Origin: Nitrospira sp.
Lineage (GTDB): Bacteria > Nitrospirota > Nitrospiria > Nitrospirales > Nitrospiraceae
Length of the DNA stretch: 64,000 nt
Direction: 5' to 3'
NCBI GenBank assembly: GCA_019636835.1
Contig: JAHBWU010000003.1
Coordinates: 1-64,000 of the forward strand
A program made the position numbers and the translations under genes. The notes beneath the pieces are model-generated. The model was not told where the DNA came from. It did no database searches and saw nothing but the letters and a program-made list of their open reading frames with translations. How positions within the stretch are numbered: position 1 is the first letter of the stretch; every line of letters begins with the position of its first letter. Below, piece after piece: positions 57,653-64,000 of the stretch.

Positions 57653-57725
57653 CGTAAACACAGCAGACAGGTTAACAAGCGCTCGGCTCCATCGATAAAG
57701 TACAAGGCGCACCGTGAGGCCGGTC

Positions 57726-58076
57726 ATGGGAACTGAACCCAGACTGGGGAGCAAGGTCTTCTATAAAATCGGCGAAGTGAGTCAATTGACGAAGCTTCCC
57801 GCCTATGTGCTTCGGTTCTGGGAATCTCAATTCACTTTCTTAAAGCCCAAAAAGAGTCGAGGGAACCAACGCCTCTATGTTCAACGAGATGTCGAAGCTG
57901 TGTTGGAAATCAAGCGTATGCTCTATGAGGAGGGACATACCCTTGAAGGTGTCAAGCGATATTGGGTACGTCGTGGGCGAGCTGCGTCGCGTCGGCTGCG
58001 CCCGAGAGAGGTCGCTAAGAAGTTGAGAGGGGATCTCCAGGTCATTCTCAAGATTCTCGACTCGCATTCATCGTGA
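57726..58076 (+). CDS. MerR-family regulator (ihfA-linked)
   Basis: 116-residue MerR-type HTH protein: FYKIGEVSQLTKLPAYVLRFWESQF is the winged-helix start, followed by KKSRGNQRLYVQRDVEAVLEIKRMLYEEGHTLEGVKRY. It lacks an effector domain, as is usual for the merR genes next to ihfA, which remain functionally uncharacterised. Start ATG57726 is used; GTG57714 is possible. Confidence 0.88.
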   Translation: MGTEPRLGSKVFYKIGEVSQLTKLPAYVLRFWESQFTFLKPKKSRGNQRLYVQRDVEAVLEIKRMLYEEGHTLEGVKRYWVRRGRAASRRLRPREVAKKLRGDLQVILKILDSHSS

Positions 58077-58151
58077 GAGAAGGGTAGTTTCATCGCAGAC
58101 AGTCCCCTTGTTCATCGGCTAAGATGGGTATCTGCGGACCAAAGAACGTGT

Positions 58152-58228
58152 CGGGGCGTAGCGCAGCCCGGTAGCGCACTCGCTTGGGGTGCGAGTGGTC
58201 GTGGGTTCAAATCCCGCCGCCCCGACCA
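58152..58228 (+). tRNA. tRNA-Pro (anticodon GGG), CCA encoded
   Basis: 77-nt cloverleaf. The acceptor stem CGGGGCG (58152-58158) pairs with CGCCCCG (58218-58224), then discriminator A and encoded CCA (58226-58228). The anticodon stem CTCGC/GCGAG encloses loop TTGGGGT, giving anticodon GGG (reads CCC/CCT). The T-arm GTGGG-TTCAAAT-CCCGC (approximate) closes as expected. No integrase lies near, so it is not an obvious island attachment site. Confidence 0.96.
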
Positions 58229-58299
58229 ATCTCCAACGTGCTGAGTGATGAGGGCTGAGGACTGACTGGCTGTATCCACCGGCTCAGTCTTGATTCAGG

Positions 58300-58323
58300 G
58301 AGCTGCCTCGCGCAGCTCTTTTT
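58300..58323 (+). terminator. Intrinsic terminator after tRNA-Pro
   Basis: GAGCTGC (58300-58306), loop CTCGC, GCAGCTC (58312-58318), followed by TTTTT. It lies 72 bases after the tRNA and just before surE. Confidence 0.75.
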
Positions 58324-58337
58324 GTTGAAGGCCGACC

Positions 58338-59150
58338 ATGCGCATCCTCGTGACCAACGACGACGGTATCCATTCGCCGGGAATTGCAGCCTTGGCAAAG
58401 GCCCTTGCTGCGATTGGGGAAGTCTGGATTGTCGCCCCGGATCGGGAGCGCACGGCCGTCGCTCATGCCGTGACATTGCACAAGCCATTGCGTCTTCACC
58501 AACTGGGTCCTCGCACATATGCCGTGAACGGCACCCCGGTGGATTGCGTGAATCTTGCGCTGCTCAAAGTCATGCCGAAACCGCCCGCCATCGTCGTATC
58601 CGGTATCAATAAAGGGGTCAACCTCGGCGATGACGTGATGTACTCAGGTACCGTGTCGGCGGCGATGGAGGGCACTATCCTTGGAATACCCTCCGTGGCG
58701 GTCTCCCAAGAAGGGCTGGACAAGTTTCGCTTTGACGTTGGCGCAACCTATGCGGTTTGCGTGGTCCGGCTTGTCCTTACTCACGGTCTGCCCGAGGAGA
58801 CGCTTGTGAACGTGAATATCCCCAATCTGCCGCGACGTGAAATTAGGGGTGCGCGGGTCACCTGTCTCAGCCGAAGGCGGTTTCACAATCCGATCATCGA
58901 AAAGCTTGATCCGCACGGACGGAAATATTATTGGATTGCCGGGAAGCGGATATCGTGGAGTCGTAGTAAGGACGCCGATCACGAGGCGATCGAAGAAGGG
59001 TTTGTCTCCATCACGCCGATCCATCTGGATACGACGCACTATGGAGTTCTGGATCAATTTCGCGCCTGGGAGCCGATCATGAACCGAGGTATCAAGAAGT
59101 CCTCAACGGCTCGGTCAATGATCGGCCGCACAGGGCGGTTAGGGGCGTGA
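58338..59150 (+). CDS. surE: 5'/3'-nucleotidase SurE
   Basis: 270-residue SurE. The metal site is in ILVTNDDGIHSPGI; other marks are VVAPDRERTAVAHAVTL, VNGTPVDCVNLAL and SGINKGVNLGDDVMYSGTVSAAMEG. Hydrolyses 5'- and 3'-nucleoside monophosphates and acts in stationary-phase survival. Its last base overlaps the next start (TGATG). Confidence 0.96.
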   Translation: MRILVTNDDGIHSPGIAALAKALAAIGEVWIVAPDRERTAVAHAVTLHKPLRLHQLGPRTYAVNGTPVDCVNLALLKVMPKPPAIVVSGINKGVNLGDDVMYSGTVSAAMEGTILGIPSVAVSQEGLDKFRFDVGATYAVCVVRLVLTHGLPEETLVNVNIPNLPRREIRGARVTCLSRRRFHNPIIEKLDPHGRKYYWIAGKRISWSRSKDADHEAIEEGFVSITPIHLDTTHYGVLDQFRAWEPIMNRGIKKSSTARSMIGRTGRLGA

Positions 59151-59788
59151 TGGGAGGATTCATCGAAGCCATCATCAGTGAGTTGAGCCGATTTATAATT
59201 GGGTGTATTTCACGATTTGGCTATGGCGGCATCCTCTTTACGATGGCCGTTGAAAGTGCCTGCATTCCGCTCCCGAGTGAAATTATCATGCCGTTTTCAG
59301 GCTACCTGATTACGACCGGACAGTTTACGATGCTCGGGGTCACGCTGGCCGGCGCGGTCGGCAACGTTCTCGGTTCGATCGTAGCCTACTATGCGGGCGT
59401 CTGGGGTGGACGACCATTTGCAGAGCGCTATGGGCCGTATTTTCTGATTTCGCACCATGATCTGGATGTCGCCGATCGCTGGTTCGCAAAATATGGAGAG
59501 GCGGCCGTCTTTTTCGGCAGAATGCTCCCGGTGGTGCGCACGTTCATTTCGCTTCCGGCCGGGATTGCGAAGATGAATTTCCCACGATTTGTCGTCTTCA
59601 CATTTGTAGGGGCGCTGCCCTGGTGCTATCTGTTGGCCTATATCGGCCTTCGTATGGGCGAACAGTGGGAACATCTTCGTGATTACTTTCATCAATTCGA
59701 CATCGTCATCGGACTTCTCCTGGCGATAGCCATTGGGTACTTCCTCTGGTCTCACTGGCCAAAACGACGAGTGAGCCCAGGGGCTTAA
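59150..59788 (+). CDS. DedA-family membrane protein
   Basis: 212-residue polytopic membrane protein of the DedA/VTT superfamily. Family marks: E-S-A-C-I-P-L-P-S-E-I segment, GNVLGSIVAYYAGVWGG, FFGRMLPVVRTFISLPAGIAKM. DedA proteins have been linked to flipping of undecaprenyl phosphate and to membrane homeostasis; which activity this one has is not shown. Starts one base before the surE end and its stop overlaps the cysS ATG. Confidence 0.92.
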   Translation: MGGFIEAIISELSRFIIGCISRFGYGGILFTMAVESACIPLPSEIIMPFSGYLITTGQFTMLGVTLAGAVGNVLGSIVAYYAGVWGGRPFAERYGPYFLISHHDLDVADRWFAKYGEAAVFFGRMLPVVRTFISLPAGIAKMNFPRFVVFTFVGALPWCYLLAYIGLRMGEQWEHLRDYFHQFDIVIGLLLAIAIGYFLWSHWPKRRVSPGA

Positions 59789-61263
59789 TGAGCATGCTCA
59801 AACTGTTCAATACGCTGACTGGACGGCAAGAAATTTTCGAGTCGATTGAACAGAAGAACGTACGCATGTACGTCTGCGGCGTGACGGTCTATGACTATTG
59901 CCACATCGGTCATGCGCGCAGTGCGTTGGTATTCGACGTGCTCCGGCGATATTTGGAATACAGCGGCTATGCTGTGACCTTCGTCAAGAACTTCACGGAT
60001 GTGGACGACAAGATCATCAAGCGGGCACATGAACAGGGTGTTTCTTATGATGTCGTTACACGCCGATACATTCAGGCCTACCATGAGGATATGGGGAAGT
60101 TGGGAATCCGAGCTGCGACGGAAGAGCCCAAGGCCACGGAGCACATACCCGCCATCGTTCAGCTCACGGAACAATTGGTCAACAAGGGGTTAGCCTACGT
60201 GGTGGATGGGGATGTGTATTTTGAGGTTTCGAAATATCCGGAATACGGAAGGTTGTCGAAGCGACGACTTGAGGACTTGCAGGCCGGTGCGCGTGTGGAC
60301 GTCGATGAGCGAAAGCGTCACCCGATGGACTTTGCCCTGTGGAAGAGCAGTAAGCCAGGGGAACCGGCATGGGAAAGCCCCTGGGGACTCGGGCGACCGG
60401 GCTGGCATATCGAGTGTTCCGCCATGTCGATCCGGCACCTCAGCGAAACCTTCGATATCCATGGTGGTGGGATGGATTTGATTTTCCCGCACCATGAGAA
60501 CGAGATCGCGCAGTCCTGCGGAGCGACAGGAAAAGAATTCGCTCGCTATTGGGTCCACAATGGGTTCGTTCAGATCAACAAAGAGAAGATGTCCAAATCG
60601 CTTGGCAACTTTTTCACGATCCGGGAGGTCTTTGAGAAGTCGGAATGGTCGGAAGAGATCACGGGAGAAATCCTCAGATACTTCCTCCTATCAACTCATT
60701 ACCACGGACCGCTGGATTTTTCCGATCAGGCATTGAAAGAGGCAAAGAGTGCATTGAATGGATTCTATGACCTTTTCAATCGACTGAGAGAAAACAACGG
60801 TTCAGGAGGGTCGGCTGATGGCCTTCTCAAGGCTGCCGTTGAACAGAGGCGCAGTTCATTTGTCCAAGCGATGGATGACGACCTCAATACTCCCGCTGCA
60901 ATCGCAGCCTTGCAGGGCTTGCGAAGCGATGTGAACAAAATACTCGAAAAAGGCCTTTCACTTGAAGCGCGCAAGAACGCCAGGCAAGAATTTCGATCGA
61001 TGGGCAATGTGTTGGGGTTGTTTCAGTTGGACAAATGGCAGTTCAATATCGAACTCGCCGGGACGGCCACTGTGACGGGTTCGGTACGAGCCGACCATCT
61101 AGTCAGGCTAACTGACACCGAAATCGAAAGAATGATCGCTGAGCGAAATGAGGCGCGCGTCAAAAAGGACTTCAAGCGCGCCGATGAAATCCGCAATGAA
61201 CTCGCTGTTCGAAGAATCATCATCGAGGACAAGCCCGATGGCACAACCCGTTGGAAGCGCTAA
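59788..61263 (+). CDS. cysS: Cysteinyl-tRNA synthetase
   Basis: 491-residue class I synthetase. The HIGH motif is HIGHARS, the KMSKS motif is KMSKSLGN; zinc ligands lie in the N-terminal [10 protein letters not shown] and GWHIECS...HHENE. The C-terminal DALR-like helical domain follows. ATG59788 overlaps the DedA stop by one base (TAATG). The following rlmB start at 61238 overlaps its 3' end by 26 bases. Confidence 0.97.
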   Translation: MSMLKLFNTLTGRQEIFESIEQKNVRMYVCGVTVYDYCHIGHARSALVFDVLRRYLEYSGYAVTFVKNFTDVDDKIIKRAHEQGVSYDVVTRRYIQAYHEDMGKLGIRAATEEPKATEHIPAIVQLTEQLVNKGLAYVVDGDVYFEVSKYPEYGRLSKRRLEDLQAGARVDVDERKRHPMDFALWKSSKPGEPAWESPWGLGRPGWHIECSAMSIRHLSETFDIHGGGMDLIFPHHENEIAQSCGATGKEFARYWVHNGFVQINKEKMSKSLGNFFTIREVFEKSEWSEEITGEILRYFLLSTHYHGPLDFSDQALKEAKSALNGFYDLFNRLRENNGSGGSADGLLKAAVEQRRSSFVQAMDDDLNTPAAIAALQGLRSDVNKILEKGLSLEARKNARQEFRSMGNVLGLFQLDKWQFNIELAGTATVTGSVRADHLVRLTDTEIERMIAERNEARVKKDFKRADEIRNELAVRRIIIEDKPDGTTRWKR

Positions 61264-62005
61264 TGCTCAGGAGATTCTCTATGGTCTCCATGCCGTCCGC
61301 GAAGCGCTGAAAGCCGGAAACCGACCATTGCAACGTGTGCTCGTCATTCGGACCGACAAACAGTTCACCGATCTGGTACAACTGGCTCGATCACGCCGTG
61401 TTCCGATTCATGTTCAGCCTCTGACCTCTTTCGACCGTCTGGTTCCCAACGGCAAGCACCAAGGCGTTGTGGCCTTTACGTCGGCAAAGGCCTATCAGAC
61501 GGAGGAGTCGATTCTCGCTCGAGCTGCCCAACGGCATGAGGCGCCACTCTTGGTAGTCCTGGACGGAGTCGAAGATCCCCACAACCTCGGCGCCGTGCTT
61601 CGAACGGCGGAGGGCGCGGGTGCCCACGGAGTATTTATTCCCGAACGACGGGCCGCCGGGCTTACATCCGTGGTTGCCAAAGCTTCGGCCGGAGCGATCG
61701 ATCACATTCCCGTTGCGCGCGTGACAAACATGAGCAGATCGATCGAGTCGTTGAAAGCGGCCGGAGTGTGGATCTATGGCGTGACGCCGTCGGCGAATAA
61801 AGTATTTACGGATCTCGATCTGCGAGAACCGGTTGGGCTGGTTTTGGGAGGAGAGGGAACGGGTATCAGACCTGGTGTCCTACAACATTGCGATGACTGT
61901 GTCCGCATTCCTCTGAGAGGTCAGGTCCGATCGTTGAATGTGTCCGCTGCGGCAGCCATAGTCCTGTTTGAGGCGGTTCGTCAGCGATGTCCGACCCAGA
62001 GCTGA
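61238..62005 (+). CDS. rlmB: 23S rRNA (guanosine-2'-O) methyltransferase RlmB-type SPOUT enzyme
   Basis: 255-residue SPOUT (TrmH) family enzyme. The N-terminal RNA-binding domain starts at LYGLHAVREALKAGNRPL; the catalytic domain has VEDPHNLGAVLRTAEGAGAHG (motif 1), LVLGGEGTGIRPGVL (motif 2) and LNVSAAAAIVLFE (motif 3). It resembles RlmB, which modifies G2251 of 23S rRNA. The cysS-rlmB order is common. Start ATG61238 lies inside cysS. Confidence 0.93.
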   Translation: MAQPVGSANAQEILYGLHAVREALKAGNRPLQRVLVIRTDKQFTDLVQLARSRRVPIHVQPLTSFDRLVPNGKHQGVVAFTSAKAYQTEESILARAAQRHEAPLLVVLDGVEDPHNLGAVLRTAEGAGAHGVFIPERRAAGLTSVVAKASAGAIDHIPVARVTNMSRSIESLKAAGVWIYGVTPSANKVFTDLDLREPVGLVLGGEGTGIRPGVLQHCDDCVRIPLRGQVRSLNVSAAAAIVLFEAVRQRCPTQS

Positions 62006-62007
62006 CT

Positions 62008-62286
62008 TTACCGGATCCTGAGCACGCCGCTCTGAATGGCGGTTTTCAGCAGTTGAGCCGTATTCGACACCCGCATTTTCTTCATCATATTAGCGCGGTG
62101 GGCTTCGACGGTTTTGACGCTGATCTTCAACCGGTGACCGATCTCCTTGTTCTTAAAACCCGCCCAGATCAATTCCAAAATTTCCTGTTCGCGTGATGTG
62201 AGCGACTCAGGCCGTTTTGTGCGAGGCGGCGGTTCAAGATCGGCAAGCGATTTTCGAGGCCGTGACTTTCCAGTTGTCTTCGCCAT
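62008..62286 (-). CDS. LuxR/GerE-type DNA-binding regulator (HTH only)
   Basis: 92 residues: a basic N-terminal linker (MAKTTGKSRPRKSLADLEPPP) and a LuxR-type HTH with TSREQEILELIWAGFKNKEIGHRLKISVKTVEAHRANMMKKMRV. No receiver or sensor domain is present, so it either partners with another protein or acts constitutively. It is divergent from the pilus gene cluster, which it may regulate; that is inference. It converges with rlmB, separated by 2 bp. Confidence 0.88.
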   Translation of the reverse strand: MAKTTGKSRPRKSLADLEPPPRTKRPESLTSREQEILELIWAGFKNKEIGHRLKISVKTVEAHRANMMKKMRVSNTAQLLKTAIQSGVLRIR

Positions 62287-62443
62287 AGTAGGTATTTCTC
62301 CATCTAGTAGATAAGTCCATCAGGTATACTTAGGTACTCAAGCGAGTGTTACGACTATATTATGGAATGATCATTCAAGAATGTAAATAAAGGCACTTCG
62401 GCCCTAGTAGGGTTACTGGGTAGGGAAAGAACTCTGAGCAATT

Positions 62444-63226
62444 ATGCATGACGGAGGACCGTTACCGCTACTGATTGCCGGCCTTTTCGGTGCGCTCATC
62501 GGTAGCTTTCTCAATGTTTGTATCTATCGCTTGCCACGGCAGGAGTCGATCGCGTGGCCGGGCTCTCATTGTCCGAAGTGCTCCCATCCCATTGCCTGGT
62601 ACGATAACATTCCGATTCTGAGTTACCTTGCGTTGGCTGGACGCTGCAGGCATTGTGCCGTACGCATTCCGTTCCGCTATCCCCTGGTCGAGATCCTGAA
62701 TGCAGCAGGTTATGTAAGTCTCCTTTGGTTCTTCGGCCCAAGCTGGATGACTGTGGCGTATGGGTTGCTCTATTCCGCCCTTCTCGTGGTAGCCGGAACA
62801 GATCTTTCTCATAAGATCATCCCCAACGCCGTGACGTTTCCAGGGATCATGCTAGGCCTCGTCTGTGCCACCACCATCTTACCCCTCGGGTTCCTGAACA
62901 GCTTGCTGGGAATCCTCGTCGGCGGTGGAATCCTGTGGCTTTTGGCATGGGCCAGTCCCTATCTTTTCGGGAAAGAGGGGATGGGCGGGGGGGACATCAA
63001 GCTTCTGGCAATGATAGGGGCGTTTCTGGGATGGAAACCTGCGCTGATGACGATCATGGTCGGGTCGTTCCTGGGATCACTCGTCGGGGTTTCCTTGATT
63101 GCGACCCAGGTGATTAAGCGCGAGGACTACATTCCCTTCGGGCCGTTTCTGGTTTGCGGTGCGCTGGTCGCACTATTCTTTGGCCAATCCATCCTCGATT
63201 GGTATCAAGGGATCTTGGCCGGATAA
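62444..63226 (+). CDS. pilD: Prepilin peptidase / N-methyltransferase (PilD-type)
   Basis: 260-residue bifunctional A24A enzyme. N-terminal SFLNVCIYRLPR and zinc-binding CPKC...CRHC (residues about 43-72) for the methyltransferase part; catalytic aspartates in VVAGTDLSHKIIPN and GMGGGDIKLLAM. Six or more hydrophobic helices. It processes prepilins by cleaving after Gly in the G-x-x-x-x-E leader. Pilin-like genes follow at 63518 and 63946. Confidence 0.94.
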   Translation: MHDGGPLPLLIAGLFGALIGSFLNVCIYRLPRQESIAWPGSHCPKCSHPIAWYDNIPILSYLALAGRCRHCAVRIPFRYPLVEILNAAGYVSLLWFFGPSWMTVAYGLLYSALLVVAGTDLSHKIIPNAVTFPGIMLGLVCATTILPLGFLNSLLGILVGGGILWLLAWASPYLFGKEGMGGGDIKLLAMIGAFLGWKPALMTIMVGSFLGSLVGVSLIATQVIKREDYIPFGPFLVCGALVALFFGQSILDWYQGILAG

Positions 63227-63517
63227 CGGCTCTCCTGGCCGATTCCCACCCTTTCGTACTGTATCTCTTCTGTGAGGAACAGTATCTTCTGAGGTACTCC
63301 GGCTATCCACCGTCCGCTCCTTCCGTGAAAGCGTGATCTCTACCAGGTCATTCCAAGCATTTCTCATTTTAGCTTCATCGATTCAATGGTTTAGGAGAGT
63401 TTCAAGGACCCCTTACTCAGCAGGGAGACATCCATGGGGGCCTCGACTATGAACGGCACGAGTCTTGACATAGCGACGGACTACCTAAATCAGTGCAGCA
63501 GAGATAGTGAGGAAAAT
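63227..63517. other. 291-bp gap between pilD and the gspH-like gene
   Basis: No recognised gene. An alternative start for the next gene at 63434 would make a 29-residue N-terminal extension but would spoil the prepilin leader. TTGACA at 63465-63470 and TAAATC 15 bases later form a weak promoter candidate. Confidence 0.4.
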
Positions 63518-63949
63518 ATGAACCAAGAAGGTAAGACGTTGACGGAACTCATGGTGGTCGTAGCGATCATAGGGATGGTAGCGACAATGGCCGCACCCAA
63601 CTACTCGGTGTTTAGTTCACGTGCCCAGGTCCGTTGTACGATCGAGGAAATCGCTTCGGAACTACGCCTTGCACGACAGCTTGCGATGACCTATCGGGAT
63701 CGCGTTCGAATCGTCGTCGACCTGGAGCAGCAGGCCCTTACCACTCAGTTCGTGAACACTGCAACTACACATCACGCATATCACTATGGAGGAAAGGGCA
63801 TTGTTATCGAAGAACCAAGCGCAGGCCCTGAGATCCTCTTCCATCCAAGCGGACGTTCTGCCAGTGCAACGACGATTCAACTTCACAGTTTAGAGGGACA
63901 GATCCAACAGCTCACCGTGAGCATTACGGGCCGAGTATCGGTCTTATGA
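63518..63949 (+). CDS. GspH/FimT-like pseudopilin
   Basis: 143-residue type IV pilin-like protein. The short leader MNQEG is followed by KTLTELMVVVAIIGMVATMAAPNY: the prepilin peptidase cleaves after Gly and the Glu lies at mature position 5. Mature residue 1 is Lys instead of the usual Phe, which is unusual. The remainder shows GspH-like strands. ATG63518 is chosen because GAGGAAAAT precedes it; the upstream ATGs would push the leader far inside. The next gene overlaps its stop (ATGA). Confidence 0.87.
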   Translation: MNQEGKTLTELMVVVAIIGMVATMAAPNYSVFSSRAQVRCTIEEIASELRLARQLAMTYRDRVRIVVDLEQQALTTQFVNTATTHHAYHYGGKGIVIEEPSAGPEILFHPSGRSASATTIQLHSLEGQIQQLTVSITGRVSVL

Positions 63950-64000
63950 GGCGAACCATGAAGAATGATGGCTTCAGTCTGATCGAGGTGATGGTGGCAA
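63946..64000 (+). CDS. Truncated prepilin-like gene (PilV/GspI type) at the window edge
   Basis: First 18 codons only: MRRTMKNDGFSLIEVMVA. The leader ends in Gly with FSLIEVMVA after it, a classic prepilin motif. ATG63946 overlaps the stop of the preceding gene; ATG63958 is an alternative start. It continues beyond base 64000. Confidence 0.85.
   Translation, partial: MRRTMKNDGFSLIEVMVA

Noticed and set aside
58152-58228. tRNA-Pro as the island attachment site
   Set aside because: The island edges are kilobases away, and no integrase or 3'-tRNA duplicate is seen.
63455-63470. Sigma-54 promoter before the gspH-like gene
   Set aside because: GGCACGAGTCTTGACA has the -24 GG but the essential GC of the -12 element is GA.

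Overview
The window reads as chromosomal DNA of a Gram-negative chemolithotroph, most like a Nitrospira-type member of the Nitrospirota. This is inferred from gene content and order: a moderately GC-rich core, an Alvin-type 2x[4Fe-4S] ferredoxin, a secreted cupredoxin, a citramalate synthase beside IHF-alpha, and an amino-acid block of aminotransferase-hom-thrC-apgM-lysC without thrB. No 16S or marker tree was available, so the genus is a best guess.

Layout. 0-9.2 kb (+): cupin (cut by the left edge), a coiled-coil protein, tldD/tldE, an unknown protein, an exported TPR protein, a SLOG-fold protein, exported MsrA and a class I aminotransferase. 9.2-16.6 kb (mixed): cysQ(-), corA(+), the leuC-leuD-small membrane protein operon(-), a MEKHLA-domain protein(+), a CBS-pair protein(-), a cupredoxin(+) and a ferredoxin(-). 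16.8-18.9 kb (+): DUF192, Rieske, chagasin-like and class IV aminotransferase genes. 19-29 kb (+): the transcription/translation operon rimP-nusA-infB-DUF503-rbfA-truB-rpsO-pnp-M16 peptidase, followed by two exported proteins. 36.6-30.7 kb (-): pdxJ-nnr-tsaE-lapA-mutS. 36.8-42.9 kb (+): aminotransferase-hom-thrC-apgM-lysC behind a good sigma-70 promoter. 55.5-64 kb (+): cimA, ihfA, merR-like gene, tRNA-Pro(GGG), surE, dedA, cysS, rlmB, a LuxR-type regulator(-), and the start of a pilus/pseudopilin cluster (pilD, gspH-like, truncated pilV-like).

Between lysC and cimA lies a ~12.5 kb accessory island (about 42.9-55.4 kb): a BrnT/BrnA toxin-antitoxin pair, a minus-strand gene relic, then a probable defence operon, and an orphan MNT nucleotidyltransferase. 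The operon holds an SNF2 helicase, a four-helix-bundle protein, a beta-class N6-adenine methyltransferase (Mod-like), a YhcG/DUF1016 PD-(D/E)XK nuclease and a type III Res helicase-nuclease. The last three genes are coupled by TGATG stop/start overlaps.

Two repeat families are the most unusual content. (1) Inside the defence operon a TTTCAGTGTTCAG-type inverted repeat occurs three times: once flanking the four-helix-bundle gene, which looks like the element's cargo, and twice as short cargo-less hairpins inserted IN FRAME in the methyltransferase gene, where they are translated as LKTE/SVQ-rich peptides. (2) A 119-168 bp palindromic element occurs four times in the same orientation across the core genome; three copies begin 0-1 base after a stop codon. 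Other regulatory features include a rimP leader hairpin, a stem in the pnp leader, strong intrinsic terminators, and promoters for leuC, the threonine operon and ihfA.
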